64,000 bases of DNA from Spiroplasma poulsonii (GCF_009866525.1 NZ_CM020866.1:92486-156485), one strand, 5' to 3'. Positions 41,956 to 52,934 are shown, numbered from the stretch's first letter. Notes: generated from the sequence alone by a model not told the origin. Made by a program: numbers and translations.

Positions 41956-43032
41956 ATGAATCAAAAAACAGTTGAACGATTAGAAGCAATGTTGAAGCGG
42001 TCAAATTTAATTAATGAAGAACTAACAAAACCAGAAATAGTTAATGATGTAAAAAAATTAACTAGTTTGGCAAAAGAACAAGCACAATTAGAAGATACTG
42101 TTGCATTATATTTAACTTATAAAAATGTTTTAAATAATATTAATGAGGCAAAAGCAATTTTAGAAAATGAAAAAGATGAAGAATTAATTGAGTTAGCTAA
42201 AGAAGAAATTAAGACTTCAGAAATTCGAAAAGAACAAATTACAGCGGAGTTAAAAGTGATGTTATTACCAAAAGACTCTAATGATGAAAAAAATGTTATT
42301 TTTGAAATCCGCGGTGCTGCTGGTGGTGATGAGGGAAATATTTTTGCTGGTGATTTATATCGAATGTATTTAAGATATGCTGAGCAACAAAAGTGAAAAA
42401 TTGAAGTGATTGAAGAAAATGAATCAGAAGCAGGTGGGTTTTCCACAATTTCATTTATGGTGAAAGGTGATCGTGTTTATTCAAAAATGAAGTTTGAATC
42501 AGGTGCACATCGGGTACAACGAATTCCAAAGACAGAGAGCAAAGGACGAGTTCATACTTCAACTGCGACAGTTGCCGTTTTACCAGAAATTGAAGAGGTT
42601 GATTTTGAAATTAAAACAGTTGATTTAAAAATTGATACATATCGTGCTTCGGGGGCTGGAGGACAGCATGTTAATACCACCGATTCAGCGGTACGAATTA
42701 CCCATTTACCAACCGGTGTTGTAGTTACATCACAAGATGGTCGTAGTCAACATGATAATAAAGCATTAGCAATGCAACATTTACGTAGTAAATTGTATGA
42801 AGAACAACAACGTAAAATTAATGAAGAACGAGGAACGTTGCGAAAAGATGCAGTCAGAACTGGTGATCGTAGTGAGAAGATTCGAACATATAATTATCCA
42901 CAAAATCGAGTTACTGATCATCGTATTAATTTAACTTTACAAAAGTTAGATCAAATTATGGAAGGTAATCTTGATGAAATTATTACAGCTTTAATTAATG
43001 AAGAACAAAGATTGAAAATGGAAGGAAACTAA
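41956..43032 (+). CDS. prfA: Peptide chain release factor 1
   Basis: A 358-residue RF1. The catalytic GGQ is in [21 protein letters not shown], and the codon-recognition part includes [23 protein letters not shown]. It reads UAA and UAG. With UGA used for Trp no RF2 is expected in this organism, and none is seen. GAGGTGG is well placed for ATG 41956; an in-frame ATG-like start at 41947 is less likely. prmC, which methylates the GGQ glutamine, follows with a one-base overlap. Confidence 0.97.
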
Positions 43033-43889
43033 TGACAGTTAACGAATTAATTGAAAAGTCAGAAGAGTATCTTAAAGCGTCTAAAATTGATAATTATCTT
43101 GCTGATGTTAAAACTTTGATAGCATTTTTTATGAAAATATCATTAGCTAAATTATATGCCGTTCAAAATGAAAAAATTAATTTTAAGGTTGATGATTATT
43201 GGCAAAAGTTAGTTGAATATCAAAATGGAAAACCAATTCAACATATTACTAATTTACAGAGTTTTTATGGTTATGATTTTTATGTTGATGACAACGTTCT
43301 TATTCCACGTTATGAAACAGAAGAGTTGGTGGATAATATTAATGTTTTAATTGATGATAATTTTGTTGAAGGTAAAAAACCATTAACGTTAATTGATGTT
43401 GGAACCGGTAGTGGAGCAATTGCAATTAGCTTGGGGTTAGAAAATCCAAATTTAACAATTTATGCTAGTGATATTTCACCATTAGCCTTGAATGTTGCAA
43501 AAAGAAATATTAAACAATTAAATTGTCAAAATGTTCAATTATTAAAGGGTGATATGTTAGAACCGTTTATTAAAAATAAGATTAAAGCCGATATTTTAGT
43601 ATGTAACCCGCCCTATATTCCAAGCAACCAACAGATTAGTCATCGTGTTAAAGATTATGAACCGCATGTCGCTCTATTTGGTGATGATGATGGATTATTT
43701 TTTTATCATCATATTTTTAAGAATTGACAAAAAATTGTTAATAAAAATGGTTTTTTATGTTTTGAACATGGCTATGATCAAAAAAAAGCATTAGAAAAAT
43801 TAGTTAAAGAATATTTCCCAAACCAAAAATATTATTTTAGAAAAGATATAAATAAAAAATGACGAATGTTATTTGTTAATATTTTGTAG
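43032..43889 (+). CDS. prmC: RF glutamine methyltransferase
   Basis: A 285-residue enzyme that methylates the GGQ glutamine of RF1. The SAM-binding region is LIDVGTGSGAIAISLGLE, and the catalytic NPPY motif appears as LVCNPPYIPSNQ, followed by YEPHVALFGDDDGLFFYHHIF. The N-terminal helical part (residues 1-75) is the RF-binding lobe. The ATG overlaps the last base of prfA (TAATG), the classic coupled pair. Confidence 0.96.
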
Positions 43890-43923
43890 TAAAATAATAA
43901 GAGCTCAGGTGTGAGGTGAAAGT

Positions 43924-45354
43924 ATGGATGATAAGATTAAAAAAATCAAAAGAATTCGCATTATTAGTATTGCATTTTTAGTAGTTTTATTTATTATGAT
44001 GCCATATTTTGTTTTTATTGTTGTTTCGCACAATGATGATATTTTAAAGAATTTCTTTGCATTTACTGAAACAACACCGAAAGAAGTGTTAGAAACTTTT
44101 ACAACTTCTAATTTGCCAAATCGCTTTTTAATTTTTGGTTTGCCATATATTGCTTTAGGAACGTTAGCTGGTGCAATTATTAGTACTGTTTTTTATATTT
44201 ACTATCAAAAACGAACAATTAATTTTAATAATCGTATGTTGTTAATTGGAACAATTACTATTACTTCTTTTATTTTTATTACGTGTTTACTATTTTCATT
44301 TGCAGAGTATTATTATGATTTATTTACCGAATGATGTCGATCTTTAAAATGAGGGTATACTGGTCCTGACTATATTGAAAATATTAATAATATGATTAAA
44401 CCAGGAGCTCCTAATCGTGATGCAATTATTGAAGTATTAATTAATTTAGCAACAGGATCAGGAACTCAAAATCCTTATCCGTTGGCATGAATTGGAATTA
44501 ATGTGATTTGATGAATTACAGGTTTACAGATGATTTTTATTATTTTTATTATGCTAAAAGTTGGTTTTAAATTAGAATGGTTATTAAATACTAATGTCAA
44601 CTTAAATAAAAAGGAGGAATTAGTTGTTTTAAAAGACACTTTTAATCAGAGTGTTGCTAAGAAAATTATTAGTTTATTTTTAATTCCAAATGAATTTAAC
44701 ATTTCATTATGAGTCATTTTCTTTTCGAGTATTGCTTTTATTCCGCAACTAATTTATACAATTACTATAGGAAGTAGTTTTACCGATGCAAATCGATTTA
44801 TTTTGTATTCTTATTTATATTCAGAGTTAACAATTAATGTTATTATTACTGGAACAAGTAGTATTTTAGATCAACCAAATCTTGATTATTTCAATATGAC
44901 AAGTAAAATGCCAGGATCACCGTTCTTTATTAGTATTGCACCAATTATTTTTTCCTCTTTAATTATTTCAATGCTATTTACATTTAGTTTCGTAATGATT
45001 AAAAAACCAAATTTAACCCAAAAAGGATTTATTAGTTTTTATTTTAGTTTTTTAATTGTAACGGGAACATCGCTAGTAATGTTTTTAATTTCACAGTATC
45101 AAATGACACAAGCGGTTAACTATTGAAATAGCCAAAATGATCATTTTAAAGAAACAGTTATGAAACCACTTTTTGGAACAACAAAACTAAATTATTTTTG
45201 ATTACAAGGAAGCGAAATTATTGCAAGTGGAATTTTATTATCTTCTTTTATTGGTGTGTTATCAATCATTGCCATTTCTCATATTTCAAAAATTAAAAGT
45301 AATAATAATCATGAAGAACAAGTAAGAGTAAGAGTAAATTCTAAAAATTTATAA
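43924..45354 (+). CDS. Polytopic membrane protein, unrecognised
   Basis: 476 residues with at least eight predicted membrane segments, including ISIAFLVVLFIMMPYFVFIVV, LPYIALGTLAGAIISTVFYIY, MLLIGTITITSFIFITCLLF and ISFYFSFLIVTGTSLVMFL. It begins with a basic patch (MDDKIKKIKRIRI) and ends with a basic Asn/Lys tail. GTGAGGTG precedes the ATG at 43924. Its permease-like look gives no substrate. It stands between prmC and tsaC. Confidence 0.7.
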
Positions 45355-45379
45355 GATAAGGAAGGGGGTTAGGTAAAAA

Positions 45380-45919
45380 ATGAAAGTATATACAGTAAAA
45401 GAACGCAAAGAAATTATTGCGGGTTATTTGGCGGAGAATGTTATTATTATTCCGACCGACACAATTTATGGTATGACATGTATTATTAGTTCACAAACAG
45501 CAAAAGCAAGAATTTTTAAAGTTAAAGGCCGTTCAGAAAGAATGTATTTATCAGTAATTGTTAGTTCGATTCAAATGGCAAAAAAATTTATTGATTTAAC
45601 ACATGAAGATATAAAACTTTTTAAAAAAAATGAAACTATTACTATAATAGGTAACATAAAAAGTGATATTAATAGTCGGTATAATATCACTAGTGATAAT
45701 ACAATTGGGCTTCGAATTACGAAGTCAAAATGATTGCAAAAAATTATTAAAAAAGTGGGACCAATTTATGGGACAAGTGTTAATATTAGCGGCCAAAATT
45801 ATGCAAAAGAATTTAATGAGCTAAAAAAATTTGATGTTGATATTATTGTTAATGATGGATATTTAGATAATCGTCCTTCAAAAATTTATAATTCTTTAAC
45901 AAAAGAATTTATTAGATAA
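45380..45919 (+). CDS. tsaC: Threonylcarbamoyl-AMP synthase (Sua5/YwlC/TsaC family)
   Basis: A 179-residue enzyme that makes the activated intermediate for the t6A37 modification of ANN-reading tRNAs. The signature is NVIIIPTDTIYGMTCIISS, followed by IFKVKGRSERMYLSVIVSS and IYGTSVNISGQNYAKEF. A TGA at 45731 is Trp, so the two half frames are one gene. GGAAGGGGG lies in front of the ATG. Partners TsaB, TsaD and TsaE are not in the window. Confidence 0.93.
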
Positions 45920-45929
45920 GAGGTAAACA

Positions 45930-46280
45930 ATGGTAGAAAAAAATAAAACCAAAAAATGATCATGATATAAAATTGTTAATCTTGTTATTTTAATTATTTT
46001 AATTATTTTAACGATTGCTTTTACAGTGATGTTTGTTATTGATCAAAAAGCATATACCGTTGTCTTTTTAATGAGTGTTTTATTGTTAGGAATTTGAGTA
46101 ACGGGTTATTTCATGGGCCATTTTTTATTTATGAATCGAGAAAACATTAAAGATGGGACAAGAAAATTATTTGATGATTATCGCAAAAAGGATAAGAATA
46201 AAAATAAAGAATCGAAAGCAGAGAAAATTAAACGTTTAGAAAAAGAACTAGCGGATTTAAAAGAAGAGGAAGAAGATTAA
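45930..46280 (+). CDS. Small two-helix membrane protein with coiled-coil tail
   Basis: 116 residues behind AGAGGT, ten bases after the TsaC stop. Two membrane segments (IVNLVILIILIILTIAFTVMFVI and TVVFLMSVLLLGIWVTGYFMG) and then a cytoplasmic tail of Lys and Glu heptads (KNKNKESKAEKIKRLEKELADLKEEEEE-like, ending EED). The family is unknown; LapA-like domain proteins share this layout. The terminator follows at once. Confidence 0.7.
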
Positions 46281-46306
46281 TTTTATAAAAAGAATAATAT
46301 CATACC

Positions 46307-46337
46307 AAATTGCAATTTAAATTGCAATTTTTTTTTA
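46307..46337 (+). terminator. Rho-independent terminator
   Basis: AAATTGCAATTT is repeated back to back and, being self-complementary, folds into a hairpin followed by nine T. Confidence 0.8.
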
Positions 46338-46398
46338 TAATTTTTTTAGTAAATATGATATAATTTAAATATGGAGAAATGATGCAGGAGGGCTAAAC

Positions 46399-47412
46399 AT
46401 GTACATCAATCCATTCGAACGAATGAAAAATTTAAAATTAAATACAGAAGAGACAAAGCCAAATAATTCAAAGAGCAATGAACAAAAAATGAATTCAACA
46501 CAAGTTGTTAATGAGGATGCAGGGATGGCAGTGGGTTTATTTAAAAATAGTGGGCATGAAATTAAAAAAAATATAAACAAAGAAGAATTAGGTAAGATTG
46601 ATGGTATGGTATTATCAAATTATGAAATTGTTCGTGATTTAATAAAAACATTTAAAGAAAAAAATAATGAGATGCAGTCTTTCTTAACAATCGTTGATAA
46701 TCAACACCAGGATTCAATGTCGGAAATTGTTAGTTCATTTTTTTCAATGCCACTTGTTAATATTGATCTGTTACGTATTGAGTTATATGCTTCACCGTTC
46801 TTATTCCTACTTAAGAGAATTATTAAAGGGTTACCAAAAGTTAGTTTAGAAGATAAAAAAGTTTTATGAGATCGTGTTAAATTGTTTGCAAGAACGTTAC
46901 GAAACAATGAATTATCAGAACAAACTAACGATTCAAATTCAGTGGTAATTATTAATGAATTAGAATTTGATGATCCGCTAGAATATATTAAGAAAGAATT
47001 CGAAGACATTTTACGGGCATATGAGATTAAAGATAATATTGTAATAATTTTCAACAACATTGATTTAGTTGGATATGCAAAGTTTAAAACAGTTTTTAGT
47101 TTAGTACATGCAATTTTTAAAGGAATTATTAAATTTAAATTTATTGTTGCATTAAATCCGGTTTTAATTGAGACTTATGTTACCCAAGTTTATGGTAATA
47201 ATTTAACAGAACAATTAATAAAACATGAAATTAGTGTTTTTGATAAATGCTACATTATTAGAGATGACCAAGACGATAATTCTGTTGAACAAGCAGCACC
47301 AAAAGTAGAAGAAGAAGCACTCCAACCAATGCAAAATTTTGCCCCAGTTGAAGAGGAAGAAGATGATGAAACAATTGGGTTTGATTATTGAGCTATGCGT
47401 GGCGGAAAGTAA
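46399..47412 (+). CDS. KAP-like P-loop-fold protein without a Walker A
   Basis: 337 residues starting behind GGAGGG. Residues 1-60 are polar and disordered. The middle carries DNIVIIFNNIDLVGYAKFKTVF followed by FKFIVALNPVLIETYVTQVYGN, which resembles the Walker B and sensor 1 region of KAP-type NTPases (vviDDlDR... fvla.D...i). There is no Walker A (GxxxxGKS) anywhere, and the Asp/Asp pair is changed to Asn/Asn, so it is unlikely to hydrolyse ATP. The last 60 residues are acidic and include EEEEDDETIGFDYW. It lies 21 bases before a long acidic membrane protein and the two are probably one operon. The KAP reading is my inference. Confidence 0.6.
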
Positions 47413-47433
47413 ATTAGAGGAGGATAAGTTGAT

Positions 47434-50283
47434 ATGTTTACATTTTTAGTAACCTTAGGATGAGTCCTAATCATAATTGGTGCAATAGTTCAAATTTTTG
47501 CGGCAATATTAAATCTCTTGGTGATTCAACAAGTTGCGCTTCCAATAATTTTTAATTCAATAAATGATATTTTTCAAACATCAATTTTTAAACAAGAAGA
47601 AATTTTAAATGGTTTAACTGGTGATGCATGGGCATATACCATTAACGCATTATCAATCTTTGTTGCTTTAGCAGCAATTACGTTAGTATCATTTCAAATT
47701 AACCGTGTTAAGAAAGGAAAACGAATTGCAAGACCATATATCAAAATGATTTTTGTCACATTAATTATTGCTTCATTAGTATATGGAAAAGTAGCTGTTT
47801 TAATCTTTGCTGCATTCATTTTTGTTGCTTTATTATTTATTGAATCGTCATTATTTGATGTAGAAGCTTTACAAAATTTTGTTGAAGAACGAAATATGAT
47901 TGTTATTTACCATCAAGATAAAAAACTTGAAAGAGAGGTAAATAAAGAGGGAAAGTATTATGGAAACGCAACTATGGGAGTTGGCTTGACTACCGCAGGG
48001 ATCGAAAATACCGGAAAAAATTTCAGAGACAATGATTATGTAAGCGCGGATGATAATAAAAAATCATCGGCCCAAAAATCAAATGCAATGTTTACATCAA
48101 ATGAATTAAATAATTTATTTAATTCTGGTAAGAGTGATGTTGATGAAAATGAATTAGCAAATTTAATTAGTGATATGACACATGTAGTGTCAAATCCTTC
48201 TAATTCAGAAGTAAGTAAGCTGAATGATTTAACAAAACCACCATTGCCAACAGAGCTTATTAAAGATACACCAGTAGAACCAGTAAAGGTGGAAGAACCA
48301 TTAGTTGCAACAACAGTAAATGTTGAGCCCGAAACAAGTGCATTAGAAGGTAAAACTGTTAATGTTCCTATTACAGAAACTAATCTTAATTCTGATCATG
48401 CAGTTAATGCTGATGTTGAACTTTTTGTTGATAAAACAGCAGTTTTAGAAGAAAATGATAATTTAAATGATGAAGAACAAGAAGAACCAACAAGAGATAA
48501 AGAAATTGATTTTGATTTTTTAAATGATGGGATATTAAATTCTTCATCTTCTGATGCAAGAGTATTAACAAAAAAAGAAAAGAAACTTTACAATAAATGA
48601 AATGAGATGTATCAGCAAGCTCTTAATATCAAAAACTTGATTGAAGAGGAAGTTCAAAATACTAATGCACCAACTAAATCAATTAAAAAGAAAGCTAAGA
48701 TTTATAATTTAATTGCTAAAGAAGCAAACAGTCTAGTAACAAAATTAAAATTAGATGCTGATCAGCATTTGAAAATGATGCATATTGCTGAAATTTTTGG
48801 AGATATTTCACAAGCAACAAGTGATTTTCTGAATGAAAATGCTATTGTTTCAAATAATGATATTTTAGACAACATTTCAAATGAAACAAGTAGTAGTAAA
48901 GAAGATAATGATATTCTTGATAGTTTGACAAAAACAGATGATTTAATTACCAATGATTTGAATATTGGTACTGATGATGGTACGGTTATTTTTGGGACAA
49001 CTGTTGCAACAGAAATTGTGCAAGATAGTCCGCAAGAAGATCTTACTTTTATTCCAAAAAATTATAATATTGATAAATTAGATGGTGAATTATTATCCGA
49101 AATTCAATCATCAGATAGTCAGACCCAAGAAACTATTAATTATATTGATGATAGTCACGGATATACATTTGCAGAATTAGAAGGATTGGATGATCTTCAT
49201 AGTGAAGGATCTCCAACCGGAATTGAAGATAAAGGCCCTGATGCTGAAATAATAACATTTGAAAATAATGAGTATGTTGAAACAATGCCAGAAGAATTGG
49301 CAGCAATTGATAATAATTCAATTTTAGATAAACCTTCAGAATCTGTTTTAGCAACTGCTGAAAAAATAGCAAGTTTTAATGCGCCAATTGAAGAAAACAA
49401 AATGACAGCTTCACCATCAGAAAGACCATTAGTAAATAACTTAGAAAATATTAACGATGAATTAGTTGATGATCATGATAATAATGATGGGGAACTATTA
49501 GACGATGTTATTGTAAGTGAACCAATTAAATCAGTACCATCGGAAATTAAATCAACACAATCAGAAATTAAACCAGCTTTAGATGATGAAATATCATATA
49601 GTTTGGATGAACTAGATAATAAAATTATGAATGGGGATTTTTCAAATCTTGATTACGAAGTAATTGGATATGAAATTGAACAAAAAGATCCACCAGTGGT
49701 AGAAACTACCCCAGTGAAACAAAAATTAGAACCAGAGCAGGGGTCAATTGCACTTCAACCAGAAGGTGATAACAATTTTGATTGCCGATTTGAAAAGTTA
49801 GAAGATCTAATTAAAAATTCAATTGATTTGCAATCAGTTCATACAAAAACATTGGGTGAAGTACAAGAACATTTAACTAGTTTAACTTTAAAAGTAGAAA
49901 CATTAGAAACAAAATCAACTGATTTTGCAAAAAAAATTGCAGATGTTGAAACAAAAAAATATGTTAATTATTATGGGGTAGTACCGATTGATCAGTTTTA
50001 TCCACAAATTGATGATCTTAACTTAGCTTCAACACGTTATAATTTATACAATAAAAAAGGATATTCAAATACATATGGTGCAACTAGTGCTAGTGATGTT
50101 CCATATGGTTCGGGAAGTTATTATCGGGCAAAAAATCTTTCTTCAGGACAAGACGAAATGATGATAAACAATAATCCGCAGGTTGATTATAACCATCTTA
50201 ATTTACATAATATTTCAAAATATACAAAGCAAGACATTCCTTATGAAAGTAATTGTCCATTCTGTAAAAAAAATAGTAAATAA
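47434..50283 (+). CDS. Long membrane-anchored acidic protein, possible scaffold
   Basis: 949 residues. The first ~125 contain four membrane segments (FLVTLGWVLIIIGAIVQIFAA, INALSIFVALAAITLVSF, IKMIFVTLIIASLVYG, VAVLIFAAFIFVALLF). The rest is a long cytoplasmic region, strongly acidic and low in complexity (VEPVKVEEPLV, NDEEQEEPTRDKEIDFDF, EDNDILDSLTKTDD), with a Lys-rich helical stretch (LTKKEKKLYNKWNEMYQQAL), a coiled coil near residue 790 (LTSLTLKVETLETKSTDFAKK), Tyr-rich sequence and a final CxxC (SNCPFCKK). AGAGGAGG precedes the ATG at 47434. The architecture suits a membrane scaffold or cytoskeleton anchor, as in Spiroplasma internal ribbons, but this is inference. Confidence 0.72.
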
Positions 50284-50317
50284 AAAAATACCTTAGGTAA
50301 ATCTAAGGTATTTTTTT
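50282..50317 (+). terminator. Rho-independent terminator
   Basis: AAAAAAATACCTTAG / CTAAGGTATTTTTTT, 15 pairs around a six-base loop, directly after the stop of the scaffold-like gene. Confidence 0.9.
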
Positions 50318-50380
50318 ATTAAAGTAATTCAAGCCATTATAATTTTTTGAAAAAGTATTATACCATAAAAAATAGCAAAT

Positions 50381-50409
50381 TTGACAATTTTATTTTTTTC
50401 TGTTATACT
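50381..50409 (+). promoter_or_regulatory. Strong sigma-70-type promoter
   Basis: TTGACA (50381-50386), exactly 17 bases, TATACT (50404-50409). It drives the short transcript at 50416-50620. Confidence 0.8.
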
Positions 50410-50415
50410 TACTGT

Positions 50416-50620
50416 AGTAGATAATCAGGATATCTACATTAATGGAGGTGTTATGTATGACCTTCCCTTCATTAGTGACTTTACCAGTTGAATTACAAAA
50501 TCATGTTGTTAATGTTTGTATTAATATGAATATTAACTAAATTAACCTAATAAAAAAATCAGTCACTTTGGAAACCTGACTGAGAAGAGTAGTTTATTTG
50601 ACTGGTAAAGTCATTTTTTT
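50416..50620 (+). ncRNA. Short structured transcript with a 27-codon frame
   Basis: Predicted ~205-nt RNA from the promoter at 50381 to a T run at 50614-50620. It begins with a GTAGATA / TATCTAC hairpin (50418-50437 region), then GGAGG, then ATG at 50457 with a 27-codon frame (MTFPSLVTLPVELQNHVV..., TAA at 50538-50540); an ATG at 50453 begins an overlapping 19-codon frame. The arm TGACTTTACCAGT (50476-50488), inside the frame, is perfectly complementary to ACTGGTAAAGTCA (50601-50613), just before the T run. Between them sits TCAGTCA / TGACTGA. Translation of the peptide would melt the terminator's left arm, so read-through could be coupled to ribosome progress. No known RNA family fits. Confidence 0.55.
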
Positions 50621-50934
50621 AACCACAGATTAATTATATATAAATTCTAAGAATAATGCAATATTTTTTGCTTTTTTCTTATAAATATATAAAAACGGTA
50701 AATTATGCTATTTTTTAAATAAAAAGTAGCATTTTTTGCTTTTTAATTATTTAAATAAATGTCTTGTTTTTAAAAGCAAATATTAACTTATGGTATTATA
50801 TAGGTACATCATAGTTATATGATGCATAATTTATTAAATTAACTAACTCAACAGAAAGTTAACTAATTAGCATTTTAAAAAAATAATTAAAATTTGACTT
50901 TTCAACAAGATAATTTATAATAAAAATAACTTTC
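50621..50934. other. Intergenic stretch, no gene seen
   Basis: No frame with a ribosome binding site is found. The stretch is mostly A and T with a few short hairpins such as AAAAAGTAGCATTTTTTGC and TACATCATAGTTATATGATG. TATTATAT near 50793 could be a -10 element. It leads into the structured leader. Confidence 0.4.
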
Positions 50935-50940
50935 AAATAT

Positions 50941-51023
50941 AAACACTTAATTATATTGAAAGTTTCAAACTATTTATAGTTTCCTTGCTCGGAACTTTTA
51001 AATGTAATTTAGTGTTTTTTTAT
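50941..51023 (+). promoter_or_regulatory. Nested-hairpin leader of an 80-residue gene
   Basis: Three stems nest in order: AAACACT (50941-50947) with AGTGTTT (51011-51017); AAAGTT (50959-50964) with AACTTT (50993-50998); and AAACTAT with ATAGTTT (50967-50982). A CCTTGCTCGG segment sits in an internal loop and the outermost stem ends in a T run. GAAAGGAG for the next gene lies 15 bases on, so this could be a terminator or an attenuator. No known riboswitch core fits. Confidence 0.5.
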
Positions 51024-51042
51024 TTGAAAGGAGTTTATAAAA

Positions 51043-51285
51043 ATGAATAATGTTTTTATTCAAGATAATTTAATAAATAAAGGTAATAATGTATTTATGA
51101 ATGATTTAAATTATGTTAAAAAAGAATATTATTTAAAAAAGGTATTTTATGGTAATTATGTTAAAAATATTATTTTACCACTAGAATTAATTAATAATAA
51201 TCTTCGTAATAAATATGATATTAAAAATACTGGTAAAAATGTGTATACTGTAAAACTAAACCATAAAAAGTTAAAAGTATTATAA
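51043..51285 (+). CDS. Small Asn/Lys-rich protein, unrecognised
   Basis: 80 residues starting behind GAAAGGAG. It is very rich in Asn, Lys and Tyr (MNNVFIQDNLINKGNNVFMN), without a signal peptide or membrane segment. Its 3' end (TGTAAAACTAA...CATAAAAAGTTA then ATTATAACAAATTAAAAATAAAA) is closely matched at 24781-24830, inside the 5' region of a minus-strand gene, so part of it is repetitive sequence that has moved. Function unknown. Confidence 0.6.
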   Translation: MNNVFIQDNLINKGNNVFMNDLNYVKKEYYLKKVFYGNYVKNIILPLELINNNLRNKYDIKNTGKNVYTVKLNHKKLKVL

Positions 51286-51297
51286 CAAATTAAAAAT

Positions 51298-51359
51298 AAA
51301 ATACAATAAAAAAGTAAAAAGTAGTATAAAAACTATTTTTTACTTTTTTATTGTATTTT
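51298..51359 (+). terminator. Bidirectional terminator
   Basis: A perfect 23-pair hairpin (51298-51320 with 51337-51359) between two converging genes, A-rich in front and T-rich behind on either strand. Confidence 0.88.
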
Positions 51360-51365
51360 ACTAAT

Positions 51366-51719
51366 TTATTCATTTTCATTTATTTTATTAATATTTTCAA
51401 TATTGTCTGTTTTATTTTGTTTTTTATTTAAGTTTTGGAATGCTGTTTTTATTTCCTGAATTTCTTTATCATCATTTTTTAATAATTCAGGGTGACAATT
51501 TTTATAACTTAATTTAAGATGTTTTCTAACTATATTAAAATCAAGCACATCAACTTCAATTTCATCACCAATATCAAAAAAATCTTTAATATCTTTAACA
51601 AAATAATCTGAAACTTCACTAATATGGATTAAACCATCAGCTCTTTCTGCTTTACAAAAAGCACCATAGGGAGTAATATTTGTTATTTTTACAATAATTT
51701 TGTTATTTTTATCATACAT
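51366..51719 (-). CDS. S1-domain RNA-binding protein (YugI/GSP13-like)
   Basis: 117 residues with one S1 fold at residues 5-75: VKITNITPYGAFCKAERADGLIHISEVSDYFVKDIKDFFDIGDEIEVDVLDF, then KLSYK. The length and single domain match the Bacillus general stress protein 13/YugI group (CvfD), which regulate translation. The C-terminal 40 residues are polar and probably disordered. AAAGGAG precedes its ATG on the minus strand. The RNA target is unknown. Confidence 0.85.
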   Translation of the reverse strand: MYDKNNKIIVKITNITPYGAFCKAERADGLIHISEVSDYFVKDIKDFFDIGDEIEVDVLDFNIVRKHLKLSYKNCHPELLKNDDKEIQEIKTAFQNLNKKQNKTDNIENINKINENE

Positions 51720-51825
51720 ATATTTTTTCTCCTTTACTAAAATCTAATTGGATGGGTTAAGATAAATTGGACAACAATAATGTGGAGTAAGGATTATAAT
51801 TAAATTAATAAATGGAGGTGTAATT

Positions 51826-52101
51826 ATGGCAAAGAATCATTATACCGATGAATTTAAACAACAAATTGTTAGTCTTTATAAAACAGGTAAAACAGCAAAA
51901 CAATTGTCCAGTGACTATCAGGTCGGTAAATCAACAGTTTGAAAATGAATTTATGAATTCAATAATTCTGGTTCATTTAAAGCAAAAGATAATCGAAGCC
52001 CAGAAGAAAATGAACTAATTCATCTAAGAAAAGAAATTAAACAATTACGAATGGAAAATGATATTTTAAAGCAAGCCACACTGATAATAGGCAAAAAATA
52101 G
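51826..52101 (+). CDS. IS3-family OrfA (HTH protein)
   Basis: 91 residues behind [34 protein letters not shown] is the IS3 [25 protein letters not shown] is the leucine-zipper used for multimerisation. It stops at TAG 52099-52101 directly after GGCAAAAAA. A -1 slip on those six A would carry the ribosome into OrfB, the usual IS3 mechanism for the fused transposase. Confidence 0.85.
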
Positions 52102-52934
52102 TAATTATTAAAAACAACAAAGAAAAATATGCAATTACTAATTTATGCAAAACACTAAAAGTTCCTAGATCAACGTTTTATTATCAATTGAAATCAAATA
52201 ATCCTAAATCAAACCATACTATTGATAATGCTGTTATCAGTATTTTCTTAAAAAGTCGTAAAAATTATGGCACAAGAAAAATTAAAGTTATGTTAGCACA
52301 ACAAAATATTTTATTATCACGAATAAAAATTAGTAAAATAATGCAAAGATATAACTTAATTTCCAATTATACAAAACTTAAATATAAACATCAAAGTAAC
52401 AAAAACGCTATATACAAATATCATAATTTGTTAAATCAAGAATTTAATAATTATAAACTACATGAAGTTGTTGTCAGTGATTTAACACAAGTTGCTATCA
52501 ATAGCAAATGATATTATGTGTGCTTTCTAATTGATTTATTTAATCGTGAAGTTATTGGTTATGATGTTAGTTCTCATAAAGATGCCAAATTAGTTGAAAA
52601 TACTTTTAAAAAGCTTAGTTTTTCTTTAGATAATATTAAAATATTTCATACTGATCAAGGCAGCGAATTTAATAACAATATCATTTACAATCTTTTAGCT
52701 AAAAACAATGTTGCAAAATCTTATAGTAAACCAGGCTGTCCTTATGATAATGCTGTTTATGAATCAACCTATAAAATTTTAAAAACAGAATTAATTAAAA
52801 ACAGAAAATTTAAAAATATTGAACAATTTAAATTAGAATTATTTGACTATGTTAATTGATACAATAATGTACGAATTCACAGCAAATTAAATTATTTAAC
52901 ACCAATTGAATATAAAAATCTTTACTCTACATAA
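52092..52934 (+). CDS. IS3-family OrfB (DDE integrase core), by -1 frameshift
   Basis: Reads [22 protein letters not shown] from the slip site, then a DDE core: [10 protein letters not shown] (D), [12 protein letters not shown] (D), and [21 protein letters not shown] (E), then [16 protein letters not shown]. All three acidic residues are present. No good ATG start is visible near the beginning, so it is most likely made as an OrfA-OrfB fusion of about 370 residues. The TGAs at 52509 and 52857 are Trp. Confidence 0.85.

Noticed and set aside
45734..45919. Separate 61-residue gene after a short TsaC
   Set aside because: The break at 45731 is a TGA read as Trp; both halves are one TsaC.
50941..51023. 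T-box or known riboswitch in the nested leader
   Set aside because: A GGAAC sequence is present, but no specifier loop or T-box order; it is left as an unknown structure.
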